NCBI GenBank assembly: GCA_024742995.1
Contig: JANSXK010000010.1
Span: 1 to 64,000 of the forward strand
Direction: 5' to 3'
DNA: 64,000 nucleotides
Source: Gammaproteobacteria bacterium
GTDB lineage: Bacteria > Pseudomonadota > Gammaproteobacteria > Legionellales > Legionellaceae
Shown here: piece after piece, positions 46,523 to 56,403 of the stretch
Layout: every line of letters starts with the position of its first letter
Position numbering within the stretch: the stretch's first letter is position 1
The notes under the pieces: model-generated
What the model was told of the DNA's origin: nothing
Seen by the model: the letters and a program-made list of their open reading frames with translations, nothing else
The model's database searches: none
Translations under genes and position numbers: made by a program

Positions 46523-46580
46523 GGACGTGCCTCTAAAGTTATCACCTTTTTGCTTCTGGTAAAACTTTAGAGACACGTCC
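46523..46580. repeat. 58-bp palindromic element (MITE-like)
   Basis: Arms GGACGTGCCTCTAAAGTT (46523-46540) and AACTTTAGAGACACGTCC (46563-46580) match at 17 of 18 positions around a 22-base centre. It lies in the gap between the nucleobase permease start and the rplS stop. Without a T-run it is not a classic terminator; the sharp ends resemble the terminal repeats of a very short non-autonomous transposon. No second copy seen in the window. Confidence 0.6.
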
Positions 46581-46606
46581 TAGCGTGAAGGTTTGGCGTC
46601 ACAAGC

Positions 46607-46972
46607 TTAATCTGCTTTTTTAGTAGCCAGTTTTTCTTTGATACGCGCTGCACGGCCAGCCAAATTGCGAAGGTAATAAAGCTTCGCGCGTCGTACATCA
46701 CCACGACGTTTGACTGTAATACTATCTACTACAGGACTGTAGGTTTGAAACACGCGCTCAACACCAACGTTGTGAGAAATTTTGCGTACTGTGAATGCAG
46801 AGTTTAATCCACGGTTACGCTTTGCAATCACGACACCTTCAAACGCTTGTAGACGTTCGCGTGTGCCTTCTTTTACTTTGACCTGTACCAAAACAGTATC
46901 ACCTGGGTTGAATTCAGGAATAGATTTATCTTGCATTTGCTCTGCATCGAGTTGATCTATAATGTTTGCCAT
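46607..46972 (-). CDS. rplS: 50S ribosomal protein L19
   Basis: 121 residues. Typical L19: [34 protein letters not shown] start region, [12 protein letters not shown] and [28 protein letters not shown]. It sits at the 30S-50S interface. Last gene of rpsP-rimM-trmD-rplS, three bases behind trmD. Confidence 0.96.
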   Translation of the reverse strand: MANIIDQLDAEQMQDKSIPEFNPGDTVLVQVKVKEGTRERLQAFEGVVIAKRNRGLNSAFTVRKISHNVGVERVFQTYSPVVDSITVKRRGDVRRAKLYYLRNLAGRAARIKEKLATKKAD

Positions 46973-46975
46973 CGG

Positions 46976-47719
46976 TTATTCCCCTGTTTGTTCTAATATA
47001 AATTCAGTCAGCAATTGCTGATCTGCGTCACTTAATGTTACGTTTTCGAGCAAATCTGGTCGTTTCAACCATGTTTTGCCTAGTGACTGTTTTCTTTGCC
47101 ATGTTGCAATCAATTTGTGGCTACCACTTAACAGTACTTCTGGCACAGCAGCATGGTTCACTGTAGCTGGCCTGGTGTACTGAGGGTAATCCAGCAACCC
47201 ATGCATGAAGGAATCAGCACCAGCAGATGCTGGATGTCCCAAACTGCCTGGTAGTAAACGAATGATTGCATCCATAAACACCATTGCAGCAAATTCCCCA
47301 CCACTTAATACAAAATCTCCAATCGACCACTCTTCATCCACATCATTTAAAATGATGCGCTCATCGATACCTTCGTACCGACCTGCAATCATCAACAACG
47401 GACATTGACTACTCGCCGCTGTATTTAATCTTGCTTGGTCCATCTTTTGGCCCTGTGGGCTCAAATAAATCGTTTTACATCCTGACATTTGCTGTTTTGC
47501 ATGCATAATTGCCGCATGTAATGGTTCATACATCATGACCATTCCGGGTCCGCCGCCATAAGGCCTATCATCGATTTGTCGATGATCATTCAAGGCCCAA
47601 TCTCTCGGGTTCCAACAGTTGATCTCAGCAATGCCTTGCTCAATTGCTCTGCCGATGACGCCGTAATTCAAAGCAGCGAACATCTCAGGCAGCAGGGTGA
47701 TCACGCCCAGCTGTATCAT
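46976..47719 (-). CDS. trmD: tRNA (guanine37-N1)-methyltransferase
   Basis: 247 residues. Makes m1G37 next to the anticodon, preventing +1 frameshifts. SPOUT knot motifs: PYGGGPGMVMMYEPL (~52-66), YLSPQGQ, AGRYEGIDERI (~112) and SIGDFVLSGGEFAAM (~131-146). The ATG follows the rimM stop without a gap. Confidence 0.96.
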   Translation of the reverse strand: MIQLGVITLLPEMFAALNYGVIGRAIEQGIAEINCWNPRDWALNDHRQIDDRPYGGGPGMVMMYEPLHAAIMHAKQQMSGCKTIYLSPQGQKMDQARLNTAASSQCPLLMIAGRYEGIDERIILNDVDEEWSIGDFVLSGGEFAAMVFMDAIIRLLPGSLGHPASAGADSFMHGLLDYPQYTRPATVNHAAVPEVLLSGSHKLIATWQRKQSLGKTWLKRPDLLENVTLSDADQQLLTEFILEQTGE

Positions 47720-48229
47720 TTAAAAATTCTCATCCCAGTCAACCACGATTTGTTGTTGCTCGAGATCCACCGACTTAATGTACACAGTCGGTATGTACGG
47801 GATCAGATGTCGTTTTTTTCCCTGTACGACCAATACTTCATTGGCACCGGTGGGTAAAATATGACTCACATGCCCCAGCTCAATCCCTTCTTGATTCCGT
47901 ACACACATGTTTTCCAGTTCATGCCAGTAGTACTCACCACTGGGTAATTTCGGCATGTCTGTACGTAACACGCCAATGTCTATATTTGTTAATTTGGCTG
48001 CATCGTCTCGGTTTTCACAGTCGGTTACTTGCGCCAAAATAGTGTTATTTTGCATCGTTGTATTAACGATGCTCACGGGTACCCACCTATCCTTTTGGTG
48101 CATATGCCAGGAGGTATAATTCAGGATAGCTGCTTCAGGATCAGTAAATGAAACGACCCTAACCCATCCTTTCAGCCCTTGTGGGCGTCCAAACCGACCT
48201 AAAACAACCCAATCAGATGCCTGATTCAC
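47720..48229 (-). CDS. rimM: 16S rRNA-processing protein RimM
   Basis: 169 residues from a GTG that shares its first base with the rpsP stop. N-terminal RimM domain (VLGRFGRPQGLKGWVRVVSF, ~9-28) and C-terminal PRC-barrel (YYWHELENMCVRNQEGIELG, then VLVVQGKKRHLIPYIP). Helps 30S head maturation by binding S19. Confidence 0.95.
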   Translation of the reverse strand: MNQASDWVVLGRFGRPQGLKGWVRVVSFTDPEAAILNYTSWHMHQKDRWVPVSIVNTTMQNNTILAQVTDCENRDDAAKLTNIDIGVLRTDMPKLPSGEYYWHELENMCVRNQEGIELGHVSHILPTGANEVLVVQGKKRHLIPYIPTVYIKSVDLEQQQIVVDWDENF

Positions 48230-48486
48230 TACGCCGTTTCTGAGGCTTTCTTGTGCTCTTTAGCCAAAGATGCAACACGGGTAGATAATTGCGCGCCATG
48301 ACCTTGCCAATGCGCCAATTTGTCTAATTCCAGATGTAATCGCACTTCACCGCCGCGAGCAATAGGGTTATAGTAACCAATGCTCGTAATATAACTGCTA
48401 TCACGGCGTTTACGGCTGTCGGTTACCACGATGTGATAGAAAGGACGCTTCTTTGCGCCAGCACGTGCCAAACGAATAACGACCAT
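48229..48486 (-). CDS. rpsP: 30S ribosomal protein S16
   Basis: 85 residues. Starts [20 protein letters not shown], then [20 protein letters not shown], the conserved S16 sequence. First gene of the four-gene operon, with SD AGAGGAAATA before the ATG and a strong promoter 35-60 bases upstream. Confidence 0.97.
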   Translation of the reverse strand: MVVIRLARAGAKKRPFYHIVVTDSRKRRDSSYITSIGYYNPIARGGEVRLHLELDKLAHWQGHGAQLSTRVASLAKEHKKASETA

Positions 48487-48519
48487 TATTTCCTCTATTT
48501 AGCTATATAAAAGTGACAC

Positions 48520-48548
48520 ATTATATTGAAGATGTGGCTTGAACGCAA
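48520..48548 (-). promoter_or_regulatory. Promoter of the rpsP-rimM-trmD-rplS operon
   Basis: On the minus strand TTGCGT (48548-48543), a 17-base spacer, TATAAT (48525-48520). About 30 bases before the rpsP start. Confidence 0.6.
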
Positions 48549-48607
48549 GCAAGCAGTAGAAAAAAGTAGGATTGATGTGCCATTGTAGGGTTCATTTTAA
48601 GGAAGCG

Positions 48608-49978
48608 CTACTCATCCGGTAAAAATTGATCCATACCTGGCATGCCTTGCACGCCTCGCATCATATTTTTTAACCCGCCGGGTTTCGACATTTTTTGCAT
48701 CATTTTTTGCATTTGTTCAAATCGTTTTAAGAGGCGGTTGACGTCTTGGATTTGTGTGCCAGATCCTTGTGCTATTCGCCTTTTTCTGGAGCCAACGATG
48801 ATTTTGGCGATGCGACGTTCTTTGGGGGTCATAGAATTGATGATGGCAACGGTTTGCGATAATGATTTGTCGTTGACTTCATTTTTCGCTTGTTGTGGTA
48901 TATTTGACATGCCGGGTAATTTGTTCATCATACCGGAAATACCCCCCATGCTGTTCATTTGGATCAATTGTTGTTTGAAATCATTTAAATCAAACGAATT
49001 TCCTTTTTTAATTTTTTTCGCCAATTTTTCACTGGTTTTTTTGTCGGTTTTACGCTCAACTTCTTCAATCAGGGATAAAATATCGCCCATACCCAAGATG
49101 CGAGAGGCAACACGTTCAGGGTGAAAGGGTTCAAATGAGTCTACTTTTTCACCAAAACTCATGAATTTGATGGGTTTTCCTGTGATATGTTTGACAGATA
49201 AAGCCGCGCCTCCACGCGCATCACCATCTGTTTTGGTGAGGATCACCCCGGTCAATGGCAATGACTCATGAAATGCTTTGGCGGTATTGGCGGCATCTTG
49301 ACCGGTCATGGCATCAACCACGAAGAACGTTTCAATCGGGGTAGTGGCCTTATGAATAACTTTCAATTCATCCATCATTTCATGATCAATGTGTAAACGA
49401 CCCGCTGTATCAATAATTAAGACATCAATAAATTGTTGTTTGGCTTGTTTCAGGGCATCTTTGACAATCGCAAGCGGCTTTTCGGATGCGCTGCTTGGAA
49501 AAAATGGGACATCGATAGACTCAGCCAAAACTTGTAATTGGGTGATGGCGGCAGGTCGATAAACATCAACGCTGACCAGCATGACTTTTTTCTTTTCGGT
49601 TTCTTTTAAATAACGCGCCAGTTTTGCGCTGTTGGTTGTTTTTCCTGAGCCTTGCAGTCCTGCCATCAAACAAACGGCAGGCGGTTGGGTGCTAAAATTA
49701 AATTCTGCGCGTTCATCCCCCATGATGTGGATGAGCTCTTCTTTGATGATTTTGACCAAGGCTTGGTTGGATTTCAGGGTACTGTCAATGTCTTGTCCAA
49801 TTGCTTTTTCTTTGATGGTTTCGATAAAAGCCTTAACCACAGGTAGTGCAACATCTGCCTCTAACAACGATAAACGGACTTCTTGCAAGGGTCCTTGGAT
49901 GTTTTCAGTAGTAAAACGACCTTGTCCTGTAATATTTTTAAATGCGGCAGTTAATCTCGCTGTTAATTGATCAAACAT
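48608..49978 (-). CDS. ffh: Signal recognition particle protein Ffh (SRP54)
   Basis: 456 residues from the ATG at 49978 (MFDQLTARLTAAFKNITGQG is the conserved start). N and G domains (to ~295) with P-loop GLQGSGKTTNSAKLARYL, DVYRPAAITQL, DTAGRLHID and TKTDGDARGG; the methionine-rich M domain binds 4.5S RNA and signal sequences (MGGISGMMNKLPGM, SGTQIQDVNRLLKRF, KNMMRGVQGMPGMDQ). The RNA partner gene ffs is 8 kb away in this window. Upstream of rpsP on the same strand, as in E. coli. Confidence 0.96.
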   Translation of the reverse strand: MFDQLTARLTAAFKNITGQGRFTTENIQGPLQEVRLSLLEADVALPVVKAFIETIKEKAIGQDIDSTLKSNQALVKIIKEELIHIMGDERAEFNFSTQPPAVCLMAGLQGSGKTTNSAKLARYLKETEKKKVMLVSVDVYRPAAITQLQVLAESIDVPFFPSSASEKPLAIVKDALKQAKQQFIDVLIIDTAGRLHIDHEMMDELKVIHKATTPIETFFVVDAMTGQDAANTAKAFHESLPLTGVILTKTDGDARGGAALSVKHITGKPIKFMSFGEKVDSFEPFHPERVASRILGMGDILSLIEEVERKTDKKTSEKLAKKIKKGNSFDLNDFKQQLIQMNSMGGISGMMNKLPGMSNIPQQAKNEVNDKSLSQTVAIINSMTPKERRIAKIIVGSRKRRIAQGSGTQIQDVNRLLKRFEQMQKMMQKMSKPGGLKNMMRGVQGMPGMDQFLPDE

Positions 49979-50115
49979 ATTAATCCTTGGAAAGACGTAA
50001 AAACTGGTTGATCTTAGCATAAATCGTTATTTTGCGTAAGTCTTCCTATTTTCATTTTTACATTCTAACGGACTGCAGATACAATGTAGGGCATATCTGC
50101 AATTAAGGATAAATA

Positions 50116-51378
50116 TTGCATCTTCCTACGAGTATTCTTCTTGTGATTGTCATTGCATTGGTATTTATTTCCGGATTTTTTTCCGCTGCTGAAATTGGTG
50201 TGATGTCATTGAATCGCTATCGTTTACGGCATTTGGTGAAACAGAAACATAAAGCGGCAATGCGAGTTAATCAATTGTTAAGCCATCCCGATCGTCTATT
50301 AAGCATTGTTTTGATTGGAAATACCTTATGTAATATTGTGGCTTCTATGGCGGTAACCCTTGTGGGTCAATACTTATATGGCGAAACAGGGGTTGTGATT
50401 GCGACGGTGTTGTTGACTTTGGCTGTATTGATTTTTTCTGAAATGACGCCGAAGACTTATGCGGCATTATATCCACAACAAGTCGCATTTCTCAGTGCTT
50501 TGCCATTGAAGTTTTTTCAGTGGGTCTTTTCCCCTTTGATTTTTATCACCAGCAAGACCGCAAATTTTTTATTGCGGATCTGTGGTGTTGCGCTTGAACA
50601 AAAAACCCATAAGGATGCTTTATCCGGCGAAGAATTGCGATCAGTGGTGCATGAGGCAGGGGTGCTACTGCCCATTGAGCACAAAGGCATGCTGATTAGT
50701 TTGTTGGATTTGGAGCAAGCCAGAGTGGAAGACATTATGGTGCCAAGGACAGAAATTATTGGGATCGATTTGGACCAACCGTGGCAGAAAATCTTAGAAC
50801 AATTGGAAACGGCGCAACATACGCGTTTACCGCTTTATCGTAGCTCTATTGATCAGTTGGAAGGCCTGGTGCATTTACGCTCGGTGCTGAATCTGATGCT
50901 GAGCGATCGTTTGGATATGGATAGCTTATTGAAGATCGCGGAAACGCCATATTATATTCCAGAAGCGACACCCTTAAACGTGCAAATTTTAAATTTTCAA
51001 AAAAAGAAACGGCGTTCTTGTTTTGTGGTCAATGAATATGGTGATTTACAAGGTTTGGTCACCATGGAAGATATTCTGGAGGAAGTGGTCGGAGAATTTA
51101 CCACAGATATTGCGGATCTGAGCCAAGATATTATGCCACAAGGGGATGGTACGTTTATCATTGATGGTGGTATCACCTTGAGAAATTTAGCTCGAATGCT
51201 CAATTGGCAATTACCAGATTTGGGCCCCAGAACCCTGAGTGGGTTAATTATTGAGTACTTAGGTTATATCCCACCTGCAGATTGTTGTTTAAAAATGACC
51301 AATTATCGTATTGAAATTTTGAAAGTGGGGGATAATATGATTCGTAGTGTGTCAATGGTGAAAATCGACAATAAGTAA
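50116..51378 (+). CDS. CorB/HlyC-CorC family (CNNM/DUF21) membrane protein
   Basis: 420 residues from a TTG start with AAGGA six bases upstream. An N-terminal DUF21 membrane domain with about four helices (VIVIALVFISGFFSAAEIGV, ~10-30), then two CBS domains (IMVPRTEIIGIDLD and VVNEYGDLQGLVTMEDILEE, ~205-330) and a C-terminal CorC_HlyC FAD-binding-like domain (FIIDGGITLRNLARML). Proteins of this family export or sense Mg2+; E. coli CorB (YfjD) sits beside ffh in the same divergent layout. Confidence 0.88.
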   Translation: MHLPTSILLVIVIALVFISGFFSAAEIGVMSLNRYRLRHLVKQKHKAAMRVNQLLSHPDRLLSIVLIGNTLCNIVASMAVTLVGQYLYGETGVVIATVLLTLAVLIFSEMTPKTYAALYPQQVAFLSALPLKFFQWVFSPLIFITSKTANFLLRICGVALEQKTHKDALSGEELRSVVHEAGVLLPIEHKGMLISLLDLEQARVEDIMVPRTEIIGIDLDQPWQKILEQLETAQHTRLPLYRSSIDQLEGLVHLRSVLNLMLSDRLDMDSLLKIAETPYYIPEATPLNVQILNFQKKKRRSCFVVNEYGDLQGLVTMEDILEEVVGEFTTDIADLSQDIMPQGDGTFIIDGGITLRNLARMLNWQLPDLGPRTLSGLIIEYLGYIPPADCCLKMTNYRIEILKVGDNMIRSVSMVKIDNK

Positions 51379-51399
51379 TTATAATGAGTTACTATGGTT

Positions 51400-54300
51400 T
51401 TAGTCGCTATCATTCCCGTTTCTACCAGGTTGTATGCTTGGTGCACTACGCTGATGTTCTGCTTCATCATCATCTGAGTCAGAGTTGATTCTGGGGTCAA
51501 CTTCTCTGCTGTTATAAACCGGATGATCGTGATGGTTTTCTGGTTGGAATGCCGCGTGACTACTGCTGATGGGTGCGGATCTACGATGTTTACCAAGCTT
51601 GCGCATCGCATCGGCAGGAGGTGGTGCTGCTGCAAGTTGTGATTGGAGATCGTCATGGTCTTCTATGCCTTGTTCTATCATGCCATCACTTTGTTGCATA
51701 ATTGATGGTATAGCTGCAGCAGCATAACGATGCTGTATATAATGCTCTTGTAATGCCAGTTTAAGCGCAGTGGCAGAGGCGGTGGCGGTGGGTTTATCTC
51801 TTGCTTGTGCCAATGCGTTTAAGCTAGCTTGAATATTTGGCGGCAAGTTTGCCATATCAAAATAATTTGCATACCCAAGTGCTTGAGATAGATTAGGATC
51901 TTGTTCGTGGGTGTTGATGATTGCTTGTGGATTCGTGGCCAGCGACAAGGCTTGTACCAAAACAGCGAAGTCATGGCCATAATGTAAATCAAATGCCATA
52001 AGTTTTTGTAATGCCTGGGTAGTTCTGGCTTGTGTATCGCAGTCGTCAAGATTGTCTTGGGCTTGCCAAGCGTTTTTTTTGGTTTGGATTTGGCTTTTCA
52101 TCTCACGGCCTTCTGCCGTATGGGCAAAAATCTTGGATTTTATAAAAAATCGATAAAAACTCGAGCCCCATGACTGCGCGGGCTGGAGAAAACGCTGGTA
52201 TGAGTTTAAGTCTAGGGGTGTTTCAGCAGGCATTTGCGAGCATAATGCCATTTCAGTCATCAAGGTGGCTTCATTGCCAGTGCCAAAGAAATCAAGCCAA
52301 TGATAGCCTAATGCACGCCTACGCCCAGATATATCCATAGCTTGGACATGACAGACGGGTTTGTTGAGATCGCGATTATTATTGTGTGCAGCGAGAAGCA
52401 TTTGCTTGACTTGTCCCGATGCGTCGTTAGGCGCGACAAAAGCATAATGAGTGACTGAGTATTCAATGGCATAAATATCATTCAGTTTCTTCATAATTAG
52501 TGGGTACTGGTACTGGAATGTTGCGGCTGTTTTGCCTGAAGTCATCCATAGTGATGGGGTAAGGATTCGCAAGCGTTTAATTTCAGCAAGGATTTCTTGA
52601 GTTTCATCGACTTGTAATGTTTTTATTCGACGATGCGTGATTAATGGCTCCGGATGACCAGATGTGATCCATGTGCCCAATTGCATGGTGGTATCGATAT
52701 GAAATACAGAGTGCGTGCTCTGCCGACGACGTTGTTGTTGCTCTTCTTCTGTTGTCGCAGGTTTTTCTCGTGCTCGTTGTCTATTAATTTGCTTGATTAA
52801 AATGTTCTGACCTTCTGCCAAGAGTCTATCCCTGTGTTTATTCAAAGCATCATTTAAATGACGTATATTGACATCATCACGTAGATTTTCGCTTGATGAA
52901 GATTCAAGGCATGCTTCGTGTAATACTTCTGCGTAGGCTGTATTAATTTGTCGTTGCAGTTTCTGCATCGTTGTCGTTAACACGGCGATACGATCATGCT
53001 CATCAAAGTCAGCATCATCTAACACGACTTTATAGCGTTGAGACAGTCTATCAAAATACAGATACAATTCTTGTTGCATGGGGATGATCTGTGCTTTATC
53101 AGGGATGTTTAGGAAGAGGTCTCTTATCTGCATGCTGTTAGCGTCTGATACCCTTTTTTTCAGAGCTGGTAATATTCGCTGGTCGAATAATGGTGGGAGG
53201 CCTTCTCTTCGCAAGCCGCGACTTATCGTGATAGGCTGAGCCTCTTTATCGTGTCCTGTGTAGATGACTTGGCCTTGCAAATCAAAAAAATACGGGATTT
53301 TAGATATTTCTTGCTCAAGGATGATATTATAAGGATTGAGCGCAGCGTTTTGTAGTAGTTTGTGCTGATCAAGGATGTCTAAGCCTAAGCCTAGGCGTTG
53401 ATACTGTTTCATTAGTCTTTGATAAGTGGCTTGCGTTGGTTCTTCGGTAAATGCGCTGAGTGTTGCAACGAAACGTATGATGGCTTTTTGATTTTTTAGT
53501 GGACGGCTTTCAAAGGGTACTCGGTCTAGCGCTTCGATTTGTTGCATGACCTCCGCATTGACATACAGTTGAGCGCTCGTTTTGAGCAAGTCTTTTAAAT
53601 TTTTTAGCTGTTCTTCATAAATGCGTTGTTGTTTATCAGCAAGGATTGCTTCTTTTAGCACATCCTCAGAAATACCAAATTCTGGATAAGCTCTGGCCAA
53701 TGCTTGTGCTGCTTCTTCTGTCGGCGTTTTGACTAATGCAGCGAAGGTTGTTGTAAAAGCAAGTATTGTTTTTTGATCCGCTGGGCTTTTATCTTGCATG
53801 ACATCATTGTGGTGTTGTCTTACATGCCGCCGGGCTATTTCATTCAACTTTATGGATTGGCGGTTTTGGCTCATTGCTGTTCTGAGCGCAGAAAGAGCGT
53901 CCCGATACTCTTGTTGCTTCATTTCAACTTTTATCGCGGGTTTTAATGCAGACAGTATTGTTTCGTGACCTTTGTAAAATGGTTTGAGCGCTCGATAGGT
54001 TTCCTTTGAAGGTGTTTTCATAAATTTAGTAAGTGCTTCGATAAACTCCAAGGTGAACGTTCGTTTATCTTCGGATAAATCTGTAAGTTTTAAGCCTCTT
54101 AAGTTTTCCAAGCGCGCAAGTCCTTCTTGTTTTATCTGAGGATTGGCCGTATCAATAATAGCATTCTCCAATCCGTTCACGCCTTCTAGGCATTTATCGT
54201 AGTACTGTTGCCTATAAATTCTTTGGCAGCGTCGATCAAATGAGCGTCGATCAAAGGGCATAGGATCTGCTTCGATCGTTTGACTGAAGGTTGTCCATAG

Positions 54301-55317
54301 TTCAGCTAATTTTGCTTGACTCAGGCCATTTTTCATGACGTCTTTGGTGTTTTGGATGTCGTTTGTTTGGTTGCGTCTCATTTTTATTAAAAATTCTAGC
54401 TGTAAAATTTGACAGCTCCGGGTACGTTCTATGTTCTTGGGTACTGCGGCAATTGCCCTGTTGGTAACATCTGCAAGTAATCGCTCATAAGATTTTGGCT
54501 GAAAAAACTCTAGGGTTGTGTCAGCATTTTGCTCGATAGTGGCGGCTAGGTTTTGATCCAGTTCGCGGGCTGTCTGGAGCAGTTGTGGTAATTGTTGGAG
54601 AATAACATCATGCGAGTTGACCGTCGCATCCACGAGAGCTTTTAGACGCTGGAATTTTTGATCAGATATTGTTCCGTTTTCTAGCAAATCACGTATAAAT
54701 TGATAATGCTTTTCTGAATTTATGAGGTCCTTTAGGGATGTGAGCGCCGTGTCATCATCAGTATTCAATAATTCTTCTGCGATCTGGTGTCTGCTGTTGT
54801 CATACCCTGCTTCATCTAACAATGTTTCTTCGCAAAGAAGACTAAGATTACGATTGTTGGGGGATTGATGAATATTAGAGCTAATTGCAATAGCGTATTG
54901 GGAAGGGGTGGGAGGATCTTCTTTGCTTGGTATTTTAAAAATAGAGAGACCACGAATTTGTCCGTCCTGATCTATATAAGAGAAGCCCAAGTCTTTTATG
55001 CGCCTCCCCATCTGCGCTCTTGACAGAAGAACAGATTCGGTTGTAAAAAAAATTTTAGCGATGCCTGCGTAGAAATCGCCTTGTGAAAAAGTTTGGGTTT
55101 GTTCATAAGTCTGTGGATCATATACTTGTTGTCTAATCATTTTGTGAGATATAGCGAGGTCTAAGGATACATATCGACCTCTGTAACGGTCTATCTCCAA
55201 TTGTGTGACATAGGCATCTTTTGACGATGGTTCGCAGTAGGCCTCAGGAAATGGCACGTCAAAGGCATGCATCATTTGTTCATAATTGCCGGATAATTTT
55301 TTATAAGGTTTTGGCAT
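51400..55317 (-). CDS. Very large effector-like protein with three ~96-residue repeats
   Basis: 1305 residues, no signal peptide or clear membrane segment. The N-terminal ~190 residues contain beta-rich sequence (RYRGRYVSLDLAISHKM). Then mostly helix. Three tandem repeats of about 96 residues lie at roughly 368-463, 464-560 and 561-655: each has a Y-x-x-x-L-x-x-L start helix (YYDKCLEGVNGLEN, YRDALSALRTAM, YEEQLKNLKDLL) and a second part K-T/A-I-x-x-F-x-x-x-x-x-A-F/L-x-x-x-P-T-x-E-T (for example QKTILAFTTTFAALVKTPTE, QKAIIRFVATLSAFTEEPTQ). The C-terminal ~200 residues include a Gln/Ala-rich part and an acidic tail (DSDDDEAEHQ). Such large helical proteins are typical of Dot/Icm effectors, which is inference. 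Convergent with the CorB-like gene. Confidence 0.6.
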   Translation of the reverse strand: MPKPYKKLSGNYEQMMHAFDVPFPEAYCEPSSKDAYVTQLEIDRYRGRYVSLDLAISHKMIRQQVYDPQTYEQTQTFSQGDFYAGIAKIFFTTESVLLSRAQMGRRIKDLGFSYIDQDGQIRGLSIFKIPSKEDPPTPSQYAIAISSNIHQSPNNRNLSLLCEETLLDEAGYDNSRHQIAEELLNTDDDTALTSLKDLINSEKHYQFIRDLLENGTISDQKFQRLKALVDATVNSHDVILQQLPQLLQTARELDQNLAATIEQNADTTLEFFQPKSYERLLADVTNRAIAAVPKNIERTRSCQILQLEFLIKMRRNQTNDIQNTKDVMKNGLSQAKLAELWTTFSQTIEADPMPFDRRSFDRRCQRIYRQQYYDKCLEGVNGLENAIIDTANPQIKQEGLARLENLRGLKLTDLSEDKRTFTLEFIEALTKFMKTPSKETYRALKPFYKGHETILSALKPAIKVEMKQQEYRDALSALRTAMSQNRQSIKLNEIARRHVRQHHNDVMQDKSPADQKTILAFTTTFAALVKTPTEEAAQALARAYPEFGISEDVLKEAILADKQQRIYEEQLKNLKDLLKTSAQLYVNAEVMQQIEALDRVPFESRPLKNQKAIIRFVATLSAFTEEPTQATYQRLMKQYQRLGLGLDILDQHKLLQNAALNPYNIILEQEISKIPYFFDLQGQVIYTGHDKEAQPITISRGLRREGLPPLFDQRILPALKKRVSDANSMQIRDLFLNIPDKAQIIPMQQELYLYFDRLSQRYKVVLDDADFDEHDRIAVLTTTMQKLQRQINTAYAEVLHEACLESSSSENLRDDVNIRHLNDALNKHRDRLLAEGQNILIKQINRQRAREKPATTEEEQQQRRRQSTHSVFHIDTTMQLGTWITSGHPEPLITHRRIKTLQVDETQEILAEIKRLRILTPSLWMTSGKTAATFQYQYPLIMKKLNDIYAIEYSVTHYAFVAPNDASGQVKQMLLAAHNNNRDLNKPVCHVQAMDISGRRRALGYHWLDFFGTGNEATLMTEMALCSQMPAETPLDLNSYQRFLQPAQSWGSSFYRFFIKSKIFAHTAEGREMKSQIQTKKNAWQAQDNLDDCDTQARTTQALQKLMAFDLHYGHDFAVLVQALSLATNPQAIINTHEQDPNLSQALGYANYFDMANLPPNIQASLNALAQARDKPTATASATALKLALQEHYIQHRYAAAAIPSIMQQSDGMIEQGIEDHDDLQSQLAAAPPPADAMRKLGKHRRSAPISSSHAAFQPENHHDHPVYNSREVDPRINSDSDDDEAEHQRSAPSIQPGRNGNDSD

Positions 55318-55384
55318 ACGGCACTCGGTATAAGCGTATATTTATATTATATAACAAATATATATTTTAGTCTAATTGTTTATA

Positions 55385-55978
55385 TTAGTTGCAATTTTCG
55401 CGATTACGCAATGCACTGCTAATGGTATGACCATCTAAGAAGGATAATTCGCCACCAGAAGGAATGCCATGGGCTAATTGGCTGATTTTGACGGGTAAAT
55501 GTTGTAATTTTTCTTGAATGAAATGGACTGTGGTTTGACTTTCAATACTAGGGCTTAACGCTAAAATAACTTCTTGAATGTTTGTGTCACGAACATGCGT
55601 TTGCAATTGTTGTAAGCCAATGTCATCTGGACCGATACCATCAATGGGTGAAATTTTTCCCATCAATACAAAATAGCGGCCTTGATATCCCAGGCACTGT
55701 TCAATGGCTATCACGTCGGTAGGGCTTTCTACCACACACAGTGTCTTCGGGTCGCGATCGGGTTTTTGGCAAAGGTCACAGATGGTTTCTGTGGTGTAAT
55801 TATTACAGATTTGACAGTGGGTAATGGCTGTCATGGCCTCGGTTAAGCATTGGGCCAAATGTAATCCGCGGTTACGCTGATGTTGTTGTAATAGATGAAA
55901 CGCCATGCGCTGCGCTGATTTTGGCCCAACACCTGGTAGACACCGTAAGGCATCGACCAGTTGAGACAACGTATCCAT
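55385..55978 (-). CDS. recR: Recombination protein RecR
   Basis: 197 residues. N-terminal helix-hairpin-helix (LRCLPGVGPKSAQRMAFHLL, ~12-31), Cys4 zinc finger (CQICNNYTTETICDLC, ~56-71), and a Toprim domain (VVESPTDVIAIEQ, ~82) with a C-terminal Walker-like segment GIPSGGELSFLDG. Works with RecO/RecF to load RecA on gaps. Six bases behind ybaB, standard order. Confidence 0.96.
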   Translation of the reverse strand: MDTLSQLVDALRCLPGVGPKSAQRMAFHLLQQHQRNRGLHLAQCLTEAMTAITHCQICNNYTTETICDLCQKPDRDPKTLCVVESPTDVIAIEQCLGYQGRYFVLMGKISPIDGIGPDDIGLQQLQTHVRDTNIQEVILALSPSIESQTTVHFIQEKLQHLPVKISQLAHGIPSGGELSFLDGHTISSALRNRENCN

Positions 55979-55984
55979 GAAGGC

Positions 55985-56326
55985 TTATTTATCCTCTTCT
56001 TCTTTCATGAAGTCAGTTGGGATGTTCAAACCAGCAGTTAATTGGTTGATTTTATCTTTGGACACTTTTTCAACTTGACGCACAGCATCATTGACCGCTG
56101 CAGCGACTAAGTCTTCTAGCATTTCAACTTCTTCATCCATCAGTGATTTTGCAATTGTAACTTTAGAGACATCGTGACGGCCATTCATGCTTACTTTGAC
56201 CATACCGCCACCTGATTTGCCTTCTACGTGCAGTTCAGTCAATTCTTCTTGCGCCTTTTTCATGCGATCTTGCATCTTTTGCGCTTCATCTAATAATTTG
56301 TTGAGGTTGCCACCTAAATCACTCAT
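55985..56326 (-). CDS. ybaB: Nucleoid-associated protein YbaB/EbfC
   Basis: 113 residues from the ATG at 56326 with GAGAGGAA six bases upstream. Starts with [20 protein letters not shown], a helical coil, and a central sheet ([20 protein letters not shown]). Forms tweezer-like dimers that bind DNA. Between dnaX and recR as in most bacteria. Confidence 0.94.
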   Translation of the reverse strand: MSDLGGNLNKLLDEAQKMQDRMKKAQEELTELHVEGKSGGGMVKVSMNGRHDVSKVTIAKSLMDEEVEMLEDLVAAAVNDAVRQVEKVSKDKINQLTAGLNIPTDFMKEEEDK

Positions 56327-56403
56327 TTTTTCCTCTCTTGTTAAAATATTCATCAAAATTCGGTTGCGCTGAATGCGAATGGTAACAGATTTTTATAATG
56401 GTG

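Noticed and set aside
46451..46606. Possible purine riboswitch before the nucleobase permease
   Set aside because: The conserved purine-aptamer loops are not present; only a short palindrome is seen.
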